Shown here: in pieces, positions 9,472 to 20,127 of the stretch
How the letters are laid out: each line of letters starts with the position of its first letter
How positions within the stretch are numbered: position 1 is the stretch's first letter
Origin: Acarospora socialis
Taxonomy: Eukaryota > Ascomycota > Lecanoromycetes > Acarosporales > Acarosporaceae
Direction: 5' to 3'
Length of the DNA stretch: 64,000 bases
Assembly: GCA_025617375.2 (NCBI GenBank)
Contig: JAMYGW020000008.1
Location: 1,116,001 to 1,180,000 of the forward strand
Notes under the pieces: model-generated
What the model saw: the letters and a program-made list of their open reading frames with translations, nothing else
Told to the model about the DNA's origin: nothing
Database searches by the model: none
Translations under genes and position numbers: made by a program

Positions 9472-11049
9472 CTATGAAGGGAGACTGGGCTCATCCAACT
9501 CGAATGTCAGCTGAGGTGGAATCCAGGCATTGTCGGTGCAAGTATGCTCTTTCAAGACTGCTTCGGTCCACTCCTTTGTCAACTCTTCCCTGATGGCCTT
9601 GCACCAGGTCAGGATAGCCCAGTCGAAGTCTTTCCATGCCTTGTCAGATTGCCCGTGCACGATTCCGGTAACGTCGAAACTGAGCTTTGTTTCCCACCTG
9701 ATCTCTGCTGCCTTGGCCCAATATCGCAGGTTTTCGGCACAACGGTAGGGCTTTGCCGTGTCAGTGTGGAACGTCTTGATCTCCCCAAAATGCTTCTTGG
9801 ACTTCTTTACGAACGTGTTGTGTAGACGAACTAGAAGTAGTCCACTCTGACAGGCCGAGAGAAACGGAGTTGGGAGGGTTTCAACCTGGGTCGGTGGGTC
9901 CCAAGCAGGGAGACGATCAACATCGGTGAAAAATGAATTTAGGAACAGCCACTCCCGCTCATATACCCGGCCGGACCAGTCGCCCTTAAGCCAAGGCCAG
10001 CTCTCACGTTCTTGCTGTTCAAGCCGCTCCTTTTCCTGCTCCTGCACCAGCAGCTCTTCAACCTGGACGATCCAGCCATCGATAGCTGTCCGTTCTTCAT
10101 CTTTCAATCCTCCAGCAAAGTTACGTGCGGCCATCCGTTTGAGCACATCCAGGACCGTAAATAGCTCTTGGCGAATCTTTCGCTCCGATTTGATACCTGT
10201 AAGACGTTCTGGATGATCATGCGCAGTGTAGTATACCCTTGCCGATCGAATAGCAAGCGTGACGATGTCTAACATGTGTATCCCTTGCAACTCGTGCATG
10301 CCTTGTGACGGCGGACTTTCTGAAGAGGTGTTTAGTATTTCCTGATCAGAGCGTATGAGCCCGTCTTCGGGTCCTCCCCACCAATCCGCACATGCGACCT
10401 GTTGATTTTGTATCTCTATTAGAGCTTGTCTTGCCTGTTCAAGGGCTTGCCGGAGGTCGTTCCTAAGCGTTTCCGTATCAGGCGGAGGCGGCAGATGCTG
10501 TACCCTATGGCTGTATGTGCTCACTGTAGGTGGCAGCATCACCTGGTCTTGATCTTCCCAGTCACGCTCTTCTACCGGACTATTGACCAGCTCCCCACCA
10601 AAACTGCTCAGATCGCGCTGACATACCGGCTGTGAGAATGAGCGTCCTGAGGCAGACCCGGACCGTTTGCCAGGCGTAGACTGGCCAAGACTCCCATCAA
10701 GGTTCCTGGGCTTTGCTATTTGAACACCTTTCCCATCCAGCAGCCCTGTCCGAGCAAAGTAATACTGTAGATGTGCGATGCTGCCTAAGCTCATGACACT
10801 ATCTCGATTCCTTGCCGATTCTGCAAAGGTAGCTCCTTGGGGTCTGACATAGCCTCGTCTTCGCGATGTTGCTGAGCCTGCAGAGGAGCCCGACGTACTA
10901 GAATCGCCAGAGAATGTAGAAGCTGAAGATGCAGTCGAGAACGAACGGTCAAGCGCGGGACATGCCAGCAGTGCCGGAGAAGGCGATACTGACGGCGATG
11001 GTGAAGAATCCCGAGTGGGAAAGGTAGTAAGCGGTAGGGCAGGGTCCAT
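9472..11049 (-). CDS. Conserved fungal protein of unknown function with a CH-like C-terminus
   Basis: Single-exon protein of 525 aa that I do not recognise by name. The first 75 residues are Ser/Thr/Pro-rich. A short conserved-looking block follows (RRRGYVRPQGATFAESARNR, then SIAHLQYYFARTGLLDGKG). The middle has a charged helical stretch rich in Glu and Gln. The last 150 residues look like a globular domain: SGLLLVRLHNTFVKKSKKHF, FHTDTAKPYRCAENLRYWAK and FDVTGIV. Their order and spacing recall a calponin-homology domain (DG-hhhC-hhN, P-hxxxEN-hxxFhxA, F-xxxDhh), so an actin or microtubule role is possible, but this is inference. The start is the ATG at 11049 (MDPALPL); upstream the open frame offers only a GTG. 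Confidence 0.75.
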   Translation of the reverse strand: MDPALPLTTFPTRDSSPSPSVSPSPALLACPALDRSFSTASSASTFSGDSSTSGSSAGSATSRRRGYVRPQGATFAESARNRDSVMSLGSIAHLQYYFARTGLLDGKGVQIAKPRNLDGSLGQSTPGKRSGSASGRSFSQPVCQRDLSSFGGELVNSPVEERDWEDQDQVMLPPTVSTYSHRVQHLPPPPDTETLRNDLRQALEQARQALIEIQNQQVACADWWGGPEDGLIRSDQEILNTSSESPPSQGMHELQGIHMLDIVTLAIRSARVYYTAHDHPERLTGIKSERKIRQELFTVLDVLKRMAARNFAGGLKDEERTAIDGWIVQVEELLVQEQEKERLEQQERESWPWLKGDWSGRVYEREWLFLNSFFTDVDRLPAWDPPTQVETLPTPFLSACQSGLLLVRLHNTFVKKSKKHFGEIKTFHTDTAKPYRCAENLRYWAKAAEIRWETKLSFDVTGIVHGQSDKAWKDFDWAILTWCKAIREELTKEWTEAVLKEHTCTDNAWIPPQLTFELDEPSLPS

Positions 11050-11552
11050 GATATCGTACGCAAGGGTGATGAGTCCGTAGGGACACGTCTTTTCCTGGGG
11101 AAACCCGCTCCTTCGCTCCGAGAAACAACTGAATGAATTCGAGATCAAGAATTTGGAAACATGTAGATTTGCTGAGCGGTAGAGATATTTTGGGAAGGCC
11201 ACTTCACTCTTCCCCAGCCACTGCCACTACTGGATGTTTATTTAGGGAATGCAACGTTTAGGGGCCGTTGCGGTTGTGGCTTGTCTAGCGGCCTCGGCCT
11301 AGAAACGCGTTGAGAGCGCGTAAGACCGGTAACTACTCGTAAATCGTAATAATGTATCAACAACTTCTGTTTCTGTCTCTCATTTACTAACATCCTGTCT
11401 TTAGCTGAAGCACCCTCATCACTGTAGCAGAAGAATTAAAAAGGTCATTCTTGAATGGAGATGCTATCCTCCTCGAGTTTATTGTGGAACATTCAAATCA
11501 ATGCCACTGCCTCATGTTACACTGTACCGAACAGTCTGGCCTGATTACAGTG
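11050..11552. other. Intergenic
   Basis: A 503-bp gap between tandem minus-strand loci. It contains the promoter of the CH-like gene and the 3' flank of the DUF3632 locus. I see no gene. Confidence 0.6.
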
Positions 11553-12518
11553 TCACACATCTCTCTCGATCGTCTCCATCACGTTGACCGCCTCCTTTGC
11601 TACCGCCCTCGTCTCTTCCCTTGATTCTTGCGCCTCCATTACCCATTGAAACCTGGCTTTCCAGAGTTGCCACCTCTCCTTGCAAAAGCCGTGCTTACCT
11701 TTCCACAAATCACCCCCTCTTGCCGGATCGCCCGTGCTCGCACCCGGTCGATACTCCTCCTGGCATTGAAAGACCAGGTGGCCCGCATGAAAGATCCACT
11801 ACTAATCCGTCAAGAATGTTGATCGTGCGACCGTACAGCTTGGCCTCTCTGCGAGCTTCATCAATCTCCTCTGGGTTGAATGACCGGTTCCAAGGTTCGT
11901 CTTCAAGGGCGTCACGAAATGCCCAGATTGCCAAAGTTTCAGATCCGTCACGTGGGTGGCGGTAAGTTTGGCGGCGAAAGCATTGATGTTAATCCACTGT
12001 TGCCGCACCTCATCTCGAACTTTGTTACCTTGTAGAAGGTCTACATCTGCGGCAAGGTCAGCGAAGATGGACACACGATGGGAACGGACGTGTATGCTAC
12101 GGACAGTTCGGGGGCGTTGCTTGAAAGTGTAAACTAGCGAGTGAGAAGTATCTTACAGTTTCCATGAATCTCTCCACCCCCAGCCCAGTATGGGCATGTC
12201 CTTCCACTCTATAGAGTCCATTGAACCGGCAGATCCTGACATCTTGCACTTAACATCTGGCAACTGCCGGATCGTAGCCAGCAGCTCCAATAGTCTATTC
12301 TGCGAACGCGGGATTTCTCGTGCAGCATCGCATACGAGGTCCCAGATACGATACAGTCCGGCCGCCGGATCTTTCTCGTCTGGAACTATTGCAGTGAACT
12401 TTGCGGCGGCAACTTGGGCGGAAGTCGCGCCACCCAGGAAGTCCTTAAGTGTTTGAACTTCTTCTGGTTTGGGATCGTCTTCGTCTGACGTGAACTTGCC
12501 AAACCACTCCTCACACAT
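11553..12518 (-). pseudogene. DUF3632-family gene, probably decayed
   Basis: Homology covers a whole DUF3632 protein, a fungal family of unknown role. Exon 1 (about 12156-12518, MCEEWFGKFTSDEDDP) joins exon 2 over a roughly 60-nt intron with a GTAAGA donor. Exon 2 begins well (WININAFAAKLTA), but the next conserved piece (LAIWAFRDALED) lies in the -1 frame. The rest (WIFHAGHLVFQCQEEY, GDLWKGKHGFCKERWQLW) returns to the first frame, preceded there by two in-frame TAG codons. No in-phase intron joins all three pieces. A 153-nt GT-AG intron (11799-11951) is in phase and would give an open gene, but it would remove the conserved middle helix. I therefore favour a pseudogene or a sequence error over a working gene. 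The final stop is at 11553-11555. Confidence 0.6.
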
Positions 12519-13335
12519 GCTGTAGTGGTCTATGTGCGATATAGAGAGTAGTCGATGAAGGGAGCGAGAGAGTGAATCTTATAACTTGTATAATCTTTTC
12601 GAATGAGGATTGGTCGAAGAACCCCCATCTTAGATAGCGGCGTGTAGGCTGTACTTTGGCTTCGTTGAGAAGGAAGGTAGTTGAAAGGTGCGATATGACC
12701 GGTGGGAGACTACATAAGTTATACTGAACTTGCCTACCTTGATCACCTGGTCTCAGCTCACCTTATACGCGCCTTATTGGATGATGGATTGAGACCCTAT
12801 GTCAGATTGTCTTCGTAGCATTGCCTTTCAGGTAAGTATACTTCAGTGCTGAATGACGTCTAACAACTCGTGGGTTCTGGTCTTATGTACTACCAGCCCA
12901 CAGTCGGGGCATTAGTCCAGCCACGAAGGGGGACTTTCGAGGCACCATAGCCACATGTTGATCCTTGAAAACATGTTCGAATTCGAAGCTGTCATTTGGG
13001 GCGCAAATAAGGGTTGCTGCCCCAGAACCTATACTGACCCACAACCTGGTTGGGTACAAGTAGGGAGGGTTTCTAACCCGACCAGACCCGCCCCTATGGC
13101 CAGCCTATCCTGAAGGTATAGATGATGAGATTCAAAGCGGCTAGCTGTGAGCGCATAATGCTGTATTGCAGGGAAAGACGAAACAGAGCCTGCAGAAATT
13201 CTATTGCGCTTCTCACCAGCGATATGCGACTGGACATAAGCGCAGTTCATTGGTAAACTGGACTTTTGATTTTACATATCACTCGCTCAGCATTTCTATC
13301 TCATTTGCCAAGGTAGAAACCTTAGCCTCCAGATA
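12519..13335. other. Intergenic, divergent
   Basis: An 817-bp gap between the DUF3632 locus (minus) and the membrane-protein gene (plus). A minus-strand ORF at 13029-13250 has no family resemblance. I see no gene. Confidence 0.6.
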
Positions 13336-15522
13336 ATGGCTACATCAGTTACCGAATGCGTTCAGCACGGAGTCAAGTCTTGGATTGATTATGATCGATC
13401 ATGGTTCTTCCGTAAGTACCTTTCTATTTTGAGTCTTTCTCAGCTCATCTTTCATAGGCCGACAGTTCCTTATGTCGCAATATCACTCGTCAGTTATGGG
13501 AAATGTTGTGGCCGTGGCCCTTACCCTGGCAGCTCCGCGACTTTGGATACTAGTCAAAGCGCTGGTTATCTGGATCTACCTCTTCTACAAAGTTCACAGC
13601 AAGAAATCAGCCAGTGCCATTACTCCAAACACCCTACCGCTCTCTTCTTTACCAGTACAGCAACCTCAGCCGATCTATCAGAACCATCTAAGGCATTCAC
13701 ATCTTCCTGAACACTTGACTATCACCGAAGAATCTCGCTCCGAACTTGGTGCAGCTCGAGACTTGCTTGGAAACGCCTGGAGTCAGCTCACGTCCAGAGC
13801 TATACAGTTGCCTATTCATAACGGAATCCATCGAAGCCTTTCGCTAGCCGAGTCTCAGATACAGACCCTATGGAGTAATCTAGGACAGCATGCTGTGAAC
13901 ATTGTCACTTCTTTGGTGCTTTCTATTATATTCATTGGAATGTTTGTGGCAGAATCTTCTGGAAGTATCCTGTCCGCCAGCATTATAACTGACAATGTTG
14001 CCTTATCAACACCTCTTGACTGCAAATCACAGACCCGATCCATTCAACACGGTCAACACGGGTTTTTTGGGGCTGAGGTCCTTCGACCTATCACTTATAG
14101 TGATCAGTGTTATGGAGCCGATGCTGCAGCAGATGGTTGCAATTACTTCTACAACCAAAGCATATCATACATCGAAAAGTCCGGCGACAAATGCCCCTTT
14201 GTAGGTGATGTATGCCTGGAGGGCGAGAACTCCGCATACACGCTTGACACCGGCCGAGTAGATGCGAAATATCTTGGAATCAACTCAGCAAAGCGCTATC
14301 AGTTCCGACGGTCAGTGACTTGTGCTCCGGTGGTTACGGAGGGATACACGAAGGAGAGTAGAACTTCTGATGGTCGAACAACTCACAGTTACTACTATGG
14401 TGAACGACACCATTTCTCACCTTCCTCTAGAGATACTTGGCACACCCTTAGTACAACAGATCCTTTCACTGAACCATCCTTTCTGGTTGGGTAAGTCATG
14501 TCATTTGGCAAAGCAGATTATCTGAATTTTCTAGAGCAGTCAACTCTCTATATGATCCAAGAGTCTTGACTGTATCTTTGCTAACGTAACTCAGGAGTGT
14601 GTGTGAGGCGGTAAATATTCGCTATGGAGGTGTCCATCCATTTCGGCCATTGAAGGAATTCAAAGCTAAACATGGCCGCGTTACACTCATTTTTGTATCG
14701 TCACGTCGGTTGTATCATTATGCGCGTCGAGCCGATCCGATTTTCCCAGCTCCATACGCCACCAAAGTTCCTCAACTTCCTATCGTTCCGACCGTGCTCC
14801 CACAGCAAGAGGAACCTTCGAGGTCTTATATTCCTTATGAAGGGGCTGTATACCATGCCAACAACACGCGGGCCGCTGTTCTTGGTTGTACTGAGCGAAC
14901 AGAAATATGTGACGTTACGCTCGGGGAATGTTGGGAACCAGCTCCACTGCCGAGTAGATTTCAACCAAGTACTACTGTGTTTAGTACGAGCCCACACGTA
15001 CCAGAAGCGACCTTAGCGTCCATGCTTCTCTACCTTGCCCTCTCACGATCTTCGATATGCATCTCCCTCCTCGCTCCTAGGCCTCTGGACGCACAATCGA
15101 AGATCAATGGTTTCATGGTTACCAATCTTGCAGAGGAGCAGTGGAAAGTTGAAGCACGCAGGCTTTTCCAAGCTTCGCTGGCTCACATCCAAATGGCAGC
15201 CCTTAACATCGCACGGGATACCATGGGAACATTTGATTATGTCGACGTTCCGCCAAATTACCGGGGAATGCGCCGATTAGTGAAGTTCAAGACGGTCGGG
15301 TGGCGGAATGTCAGTGTATGGGGATTCTGTGGTTTACTTCTTCTTGCGGCTGTGATTTCGTTGGGTAGCGTGAAGGGGAGTGGAGATTTCTGGCTGATCA
15401 TTGGACTCAGAGCCATGAGCAGACTTTTCTGGTGGACTGTGAATCAGATGATGGCATGTGGCAGTGCCATTTGCTGTAAAGTTGGTCAAGTGCTGGAACG
15501 AGTATTGAACTGCAAAATATAG
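13336..15522 (+). CDS. Fungal integral membrane protein of unknown function
   Basis: Three exons, 13336-13411, 13458-14490 and 14595-15522, give 678 aa with all phases kept. I recognise the general type, large fungal membrane proteins of unknown role, but no named family. There is a hydrophobic stretch near the N-terminus (VVAVALTLAAPRLWILVKAL), another at about residue 175-205 (IVTSLVLSIIFIGMFVAESS), and one near the C-terminus (VSVWGFCGLLLLAAVISLGS), followed by a weaker one. Between the second and third lies a long soluble part with spaced cysteines (DQCYGADAAADGCNYFYNQS, then CPFVGDVCLEG) and several N-x-S/T sites. It looks like a disulfide-bonded outside loop. The intron joins are well supported because the reading phase is exact at both. 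Confidence 0.8.
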
Positions 15523-16151
15523 CAATCATACGAAGAAAAATCCATTGCTGAATCTTCCCAACTAGCTTAACTGTAAGACATCACTGACTTTAGTGCTCAC
15601 TTTCTGAGTGTATGATACAAAATAAAACATTGATTTTCATACAAGCTTAGTGTGTTGCGCGACTTATGTTAGTTGTCTTTGTATTTTCTTGGTTTGTATT
15701 TGTAGCGTACTCCGTATGAGTACATAGAAAACCCTAGTGTAATCTCCACATGCACGATGAGTACATGACTCTGACCTTCTTTGCAAACTTCTGGAGGACT
15801 CTCAGGAACATTGATTAGTAGCTTGTCTCAAAAGTTGATTTGAAGTTCTGTTGCGGCTCATCATCTGCAGTTTCAGTTTGAATTTGTACCGTACCATTTA
15901 AGAGCAAACACCACTACCTTTCCTCCCTTCCAGTTATTGTCAGCTTTGAGTTGCAACGATGTCTACTTTGAGAACAGTGTGTAAGCTGTCCGACACTAGT
16001 TTATTAGAAGAAGAATGGTGTCGTTCGGTGTACGATCACGGCTGTGGTCAGCTGAATAAGTCAGCACTATCCAGTATATGAAGTCAGCACTTCCCACCGT
16101 GCATTCTCTCTCAATTCTTGGACACAATAACGCAAAGTGCCAAACTTCACG
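15523..16151. other. Intergenic
   Basis: A 629-bp gap between two plus-strand genes, rather AT-rich at 15540-15720. No gene is seen. A frame continuing upstream of the sulfotransferase ATG starts only at a GTG. Confidence 0.6.
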
Positions 16152-17111
16152 ATGTCTAAAGAAGGGTCAAAGGCCCCAGCACCACAGGCAAACGGGGACA
16201 GGCTTGCCGCATCGGACAATATCACGTGGCCAGTAAAGACACATGAGGTGCATAACCACCATTGTGATTCAACGGTGTGGAACGACTTCGTCTTCCGCAA
16301 CAACGACGTTATCATCGGGACATATGGCAAATCGGGCACGACCTGGGTGCAGCAGATTGTCTCTCAGCTTGTCTTTCAAGGCGCCGAGGGGGTGCCAGTG
16401 GCGGACATATCACCATGGCTGGACGCTCGCCTGCCATCAAATGAGGAGAAGCTACAGCTCGTCGAAGCTCAGACACATCGGCGCTTTCTAAAATCGCATT
16501 TGCCCGTGGACGCCCTCGTCATCTCGCCGCGGGCCAAATACATCTATGTACTGCGTGACGGGCGCGATATCGTGTGGAGCATGTACAACCATACGGCCCG
16601 GGGGACCGACATGTTTTACAAGATCATCAACGACTCTCCTGGGCGTGTGGGCCCACCGCTCGATCGGCCACCGGCCTCTATCCGCCAATACTTTCTCGAG
16701 TGGCTGGACGGAAACGGCTTTCCCTTTTGGCCCTTTTGGGACCATGTGCGCTCCTGGTACGCCGTTCGCGAGCTGCCGAATGTGCTGCTCCTCCATTACA
16801 CGCAGCTCAAGGACGACCTCCCGGGCCAGATGCGGCGTATATCAGACTTCCTCGACATCGAGGTGCCGGAAGATCGTTGGCCGACGCTCGTTGAGCATTG
16901 CGAGTTCCCTTACATGAAGGCTCATGCAGCGAGTTTCGCACCGGGGGGTGGCGCACCCTGGGAAGGCGGCGCCGAGACCTTTATCCACAAAGGTACCAAT
17001 GGCCGCTGGCGTGATGAGCTGACTGCCGACGATAATGCCCGCTACGAGGCAATGGCCCAGCGGGAGTTAGGAAAGGATTTGGCGCGCTGGCTGCTGACAG
17101 GTTACCCTTGA
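16152..17111 (+). CDS. Sulfotransferase, bacterial-like, intronless
   Basis: Predicted cytosolic sulfotransferase (Sulfotransfer_1 fold) of 319 aa that would move sulfate from PAPS to a small hydroxyl- or amine-bearing acceptor. The 5'-phosphosulfate loop is YGKSGTTWVQQI; KSHLP supplies the next conserved lysine/histidine region; RDGRDIVWSMYNH is the 3'-phosphate-binding motif. The C-terminal GTNGRWRDELT is the other PAPS-contact signature of the family. The start is the ATG at 16152; the open frame upstream begins with GTG. The coding DNA looks more GC-rich, with many C/G-ending codons, than the AT-rich flanks, and there is no intron. The motif set resembles bacterial arylsulfotransferase-like proteins, so horizontal transfer is possible but not shown. 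No biosynthetic neighbours hint at the acceptor. Confidence 0.9.
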   Translation: MSKEGSKAPAPQANGDRLAASDNITWPVKTHEVHNHHCDSTVWNDFVFRNNDVIIGTYGKSGTTWVQQIVSQLVFQGAEGVPVADISPWLDARLPSNEEKLQLVEAQTHRRFLKSHLPVDALVISPRAKYIYVLRDGRDIVWSMYNHTARGTDMFYKIINDSPGRVGPPLDRPPASIRQYFLEWLDGNGFPFWPFWDHVRSWYAVRELPNVLLLHYTQLKDDLPGQMRRISDFLDIEVPEDRWPTLVEHCEFPYMKAHAASFAPGGGAPWEGGAETFIHKGTNGRWRDELTADDNARYEAMAQRELGKDLARWLLTGYP

Positions 17112-17656
17112 TCAGCTGGAGGTGTCGGTGGCTGCTTGTGAGCATAGCACATTAACGGCTGTGTTTCCGGAATATTAAATTGGATAGAATACTTTCATAG
17201 ATTTCCTCCTGATGTCAAGTTGACAAGGCAAAATGCAGGATTTGACCCACCAATGGCCACGCTGCTCAAGTCTCCTTGAGAAGAACATCGCTATCGCCTT
17301 TGTACGTGCAATTAGGGCAAATGCGGCCAAATTCGACCTGGAGGAAATGTTGCTGAAAAAAACCAAAGAACGCAGCTCTTCTCCATCGCTTCCGGGCCAA
17401 GCCATCATTGGATGTAAGACAAACTTAAAAGACCGGGCAAAGGCATCGTATACCTGTAACTTACTGGCTCTGGGAAGGGCGTCCTGACCATTCGTACATT
17501 AGAGGTAGAGTACGAGGAATCCTTGGCGCTCGCTAATCTCGATGCCCGATGAGGTCAGCATCCGATACCATCTCGAGAGCAAGAGAACATCCAATCCGAT
17601 CTTTTTGATCCTCATACAGACAGATACGAATGAGAAAATTCGCAACGGTCAGCAAG
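17112..17656. other. Intergenic
   Basis: A 545-bp gap. An 84-codon plus ORF at 17233-17487 has no recognised domain and I do not call it. An in-frame ATG at 17630 could lengthen the acylphosphatase by nine residues. Confidence 0.5.
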
Positions 17657-18211
17657 ATGTCTAAACGAGTATGTATGCCGCCAATCTTCGGATCAAAGGT
17701 CTGCTAAGCAATCCTTCAGATCTCTTTCCTCGTTCATGGCGATGTTCAAGGTACGCCAAGATGGAATCCTTACTGATGAGCTTATACATACTGCCTGGCT
17801 GACCCGAATCCAAGGCGTCAATTTCCGGTCTGTACCGTCGACACTATTGATTAAATGGACGGAACCCTCGACTAACGGTTTCCAGCTCTTTTACTGAGAA
17901 GAAGGCCAAGAGCTACGGGCTAACAGGCTGGGTATCCAACACCGATAGTGGCAAGGTGAGTTATTCATGACTTATGCGGACCCCTTACACATCCGCCGTC
18001 TCCGCAGTAGTTTTGCTCTGCTCTGGTCTGCTCTTGGAGTTGAGCAACACTGACAATTGTGAAGGTCGAAGGAGAAGCTCAGGGCGACGAGGAATCTCTC
18101 CAGAAGCTTCTCAAGGATCTCAACCAGGGTCCGTCAGCCGCGCATGTGGTCAAGGTAGAGAAGACGGAGCAAGAAGTCAAAGAAGGGGAGAGTTCATTTG
18201 AGGCCCAATAA
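17657..18211 (+). CDS. Acylphosphatase, five tiny exons
   Basis: A gene hidden from simple ORF search. Exons are 17657-17668, 17720-17750, 17815-17827, 17886-17955 and 18065-18211, giving 90 aa, the normal length for acylphosphatase, which hydrolyses acyl phosphates such as 1,3-bisphosphoglycerate. The joined protein reads MSKR-ISFLVHGDVQG-VNFR-SFTEKKAKSYGLTGWVSNT and on to VEGEAQGDEESLQKLLKDL. The phosphate loop with its catalytic Arg is altered only slightly (HGDVQGVNFR; animal enzymes have GxVQGVxFR). The catalytic Asn is in GWVSN. Exon 3 is only 13 nt (residues GVNFR) and its donor GTCTGT is weak, yet the phases on both sides fit. An in-frame ATG at 17630 could add nine residues. The call rests on a full-length family match. 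Confidence 0.88.
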
Positions 18212-18905
18212 GGGTCGCCTGTTTGGCCCTGTACTGTAGCTCAGTGGTCAGAGAAGAGATCTCCAGGTACTCATAGAACCTTCCGGCACCACCATGCTTG
18301 TGTCTTCTGTCGCTAGAGGCTGCGAATAACAGCGCCGGTAAGAAATACGAAGTACTCCACCGGGGTGTACAGGCTTCATGCAGTTTGGTCCACTACTCGA
18401 GAGTGACAGAACATGGTTGCCGGCGACCGCGGCGGATCATGAAAGCCCTGCAGCATTGTGGTGTGATTATTACATCAGCGTTGTAAGCATTCGAAGAACA
18501 GATCCTAGAACGAAGCCGAATGGAAGAAGCCAGATGTGTAGAGTAAAACTATCTATTCTTGATGATCAGCAGACTCATCAAGTGCCCGTCGAATTCCGAG
18601 TGGAATGGTCGCTTTGTCAGCCGGATGGTCCGTGGACTCTCTGCATCAGGTTAGGCGCGAGAATCAACCGGCGTCTGATGGTCGGCGACTTACCTTAGGT
18701 AACTTAGGTAGGTAAGGCAATTGAAACCCCGGAACCAGTGAATGGAAAACAGCAGGTAAATATAAATTTATCGATGCGGTGACACTTGGAATCTGTTTAC
18801 TGTAAATGAGGCCAACACCAATAAAAAGATTTTATAATATCTTGATCTTCACAACACACTTTATTACACACAGCTATTGTTGCTGACCACCACTATCAAC
18901 CACAG
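18212..18905. promoter_or_regulatory. Upstream region of alternative oxidase
   Basis: A 694-bp gap between acylphosphatase and alternative oxidase. The last 170 bp are AT-rich with a TATA-like run TATAAATTTA at 18761-18770, about 136 bp before the ATG. I looked for CGG-N7-CGG repeats of the kind known for AOX induction in Neurospora and found none with that spacing. ORFs here have no family resemblance. Confidence 0.45.
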
Positions 18906-20127
18906 ATGTTTGCACCGACAAGAACATCCACACAAGCTCTAGGATTCAAGCACGCCAGTACCCAGCTTTCCAAGGCGGTATATGGCTTGCATCCAACCTC
19001 CACAACCACCGGTTTTCGGGCCAGTTTCGTTGTCCTCCACCAGCATCTGAACCCTCAGACCAGACAATTCTCATCCACGAAGAGGGCACAGCTAAAGGAG
19101 TACTTCCCACCACCACGAAATGCCCCAAACATCAAACTCACCGGACCTGCCTGGCATCATCCTGTGTAAGCCGATCACCATGACCTTCACATACCGTCAC
19201 TTCCAAACCAAAGTCGTCCACGAACCGGGCTGATGGTACCACTAGTTACTCGGAGGAGCAGATGAGAGCCATTCAGGTCGCCCATCGCGAGTGCAAGACT
19301 TGGTCGGATTGGGTGGCACTGAGTATGGTCCGGATCCTCCGATGGGGTATGGACACTGCGACCGGCTACCGCCACGCCAAGGACGTGGCCAAAGGAAGGG
19401 AAGACGGAACCAGACGTAGCTGGTTTGATATGACGGAGCGGAAGTGGTTGACCCGATTCGTATTTCTGGAGAGTGTTGCGGGCGTGCCGGGAATGGTTGG
19501 CGGCATGCTCCGGCATCTACACAGTTTGAGGCGGATGAAGAGGGATAATGGATGGTCAGCATTTATACCCTTGGTACACACCAGCTCTTGAATCTCGATT
19601 GTTGACATTATGATAGGATCGAAACGCTCCTTGAGGAAGCCTATAATGAGCGGATGCATCTTCTCACGTTCCTCAAGATGGCTGAACCCGGATGGTTTAT
19701 GAAAGTCATGATCCTCGGAGCTCAAGGCGTCTTCTTCAACGGAATGTTCTTCTCATACCTCATCTCGCCGCGGACATGTCACCGCTTCGTTGGATATCTC
19801 GAGGAGGAAGCGGTGCTGACCTATACCCGTGCCATTGCCGACATCGACGCCGGCAAGTTACCCAAGTGGGAGAAGCTCGAGGCGCCCGAGATCGCAGTCA
19901 GATACTGGAACATGCCGGAGGGCCATCGAACGATGAAGGATCTCCTGCTGTACATCCGCGCGGATGAGGCCAAGCATCGGGAGGTCAACCATACTCTAGG
20001 AAATTTGGAGCAGAAAATCGATCCGAATCCTTTCGTTAGCGACTATGAGGATCCCAGCCGACCTCATCCTGGGAAGGGGATAGAGAACATCAAACCAACG
20101 GGTTGGGAGCGGAAGGAAGTTATCTGA
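18906..20127 (+). CDS. AOX1: Alternative oxidase, mitochondrial
   Basis: Cyanide-resistant ubiquinol oxidase of the inner mitochondrial membrane: it passes electrons from ubiquinol to oxygen without pumping protons. Exons are 18906-19165, 19246-19554 and 19617-20127, giving 359 aa. The first 60 or so residues are Arg/Ser/Thr-rich and nearly free of acid, as expected of a targeting peptide, with RQFSST near the cleavage region. All diiron motifs are present: LESVAGVPG (about residue 160), NERMHLLTF (about 200), LEEEAV (about 250) and [12 protein letters not shown] (about 305). Length is normal for fungi. Both joins complete codons exactly (PAWHHPV-YSEEQM and [15 protein letters not shown]). 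It is probably induced when the cytochrome chain is blocked, but I see no defined element. Confidence 0.97.

Noticed and set aside
17233-17487. 84-codon plus ORF with a true ATG
   Set aside because: No domain and no supporting context; could be chance, so not called.
18236-18300. tRNA-like A box (TAGCTCAGTGGTCAGAG)
   Set aside because: No B box (GGTTCRANNCC) or matching acceptor stem follows at the right distance.
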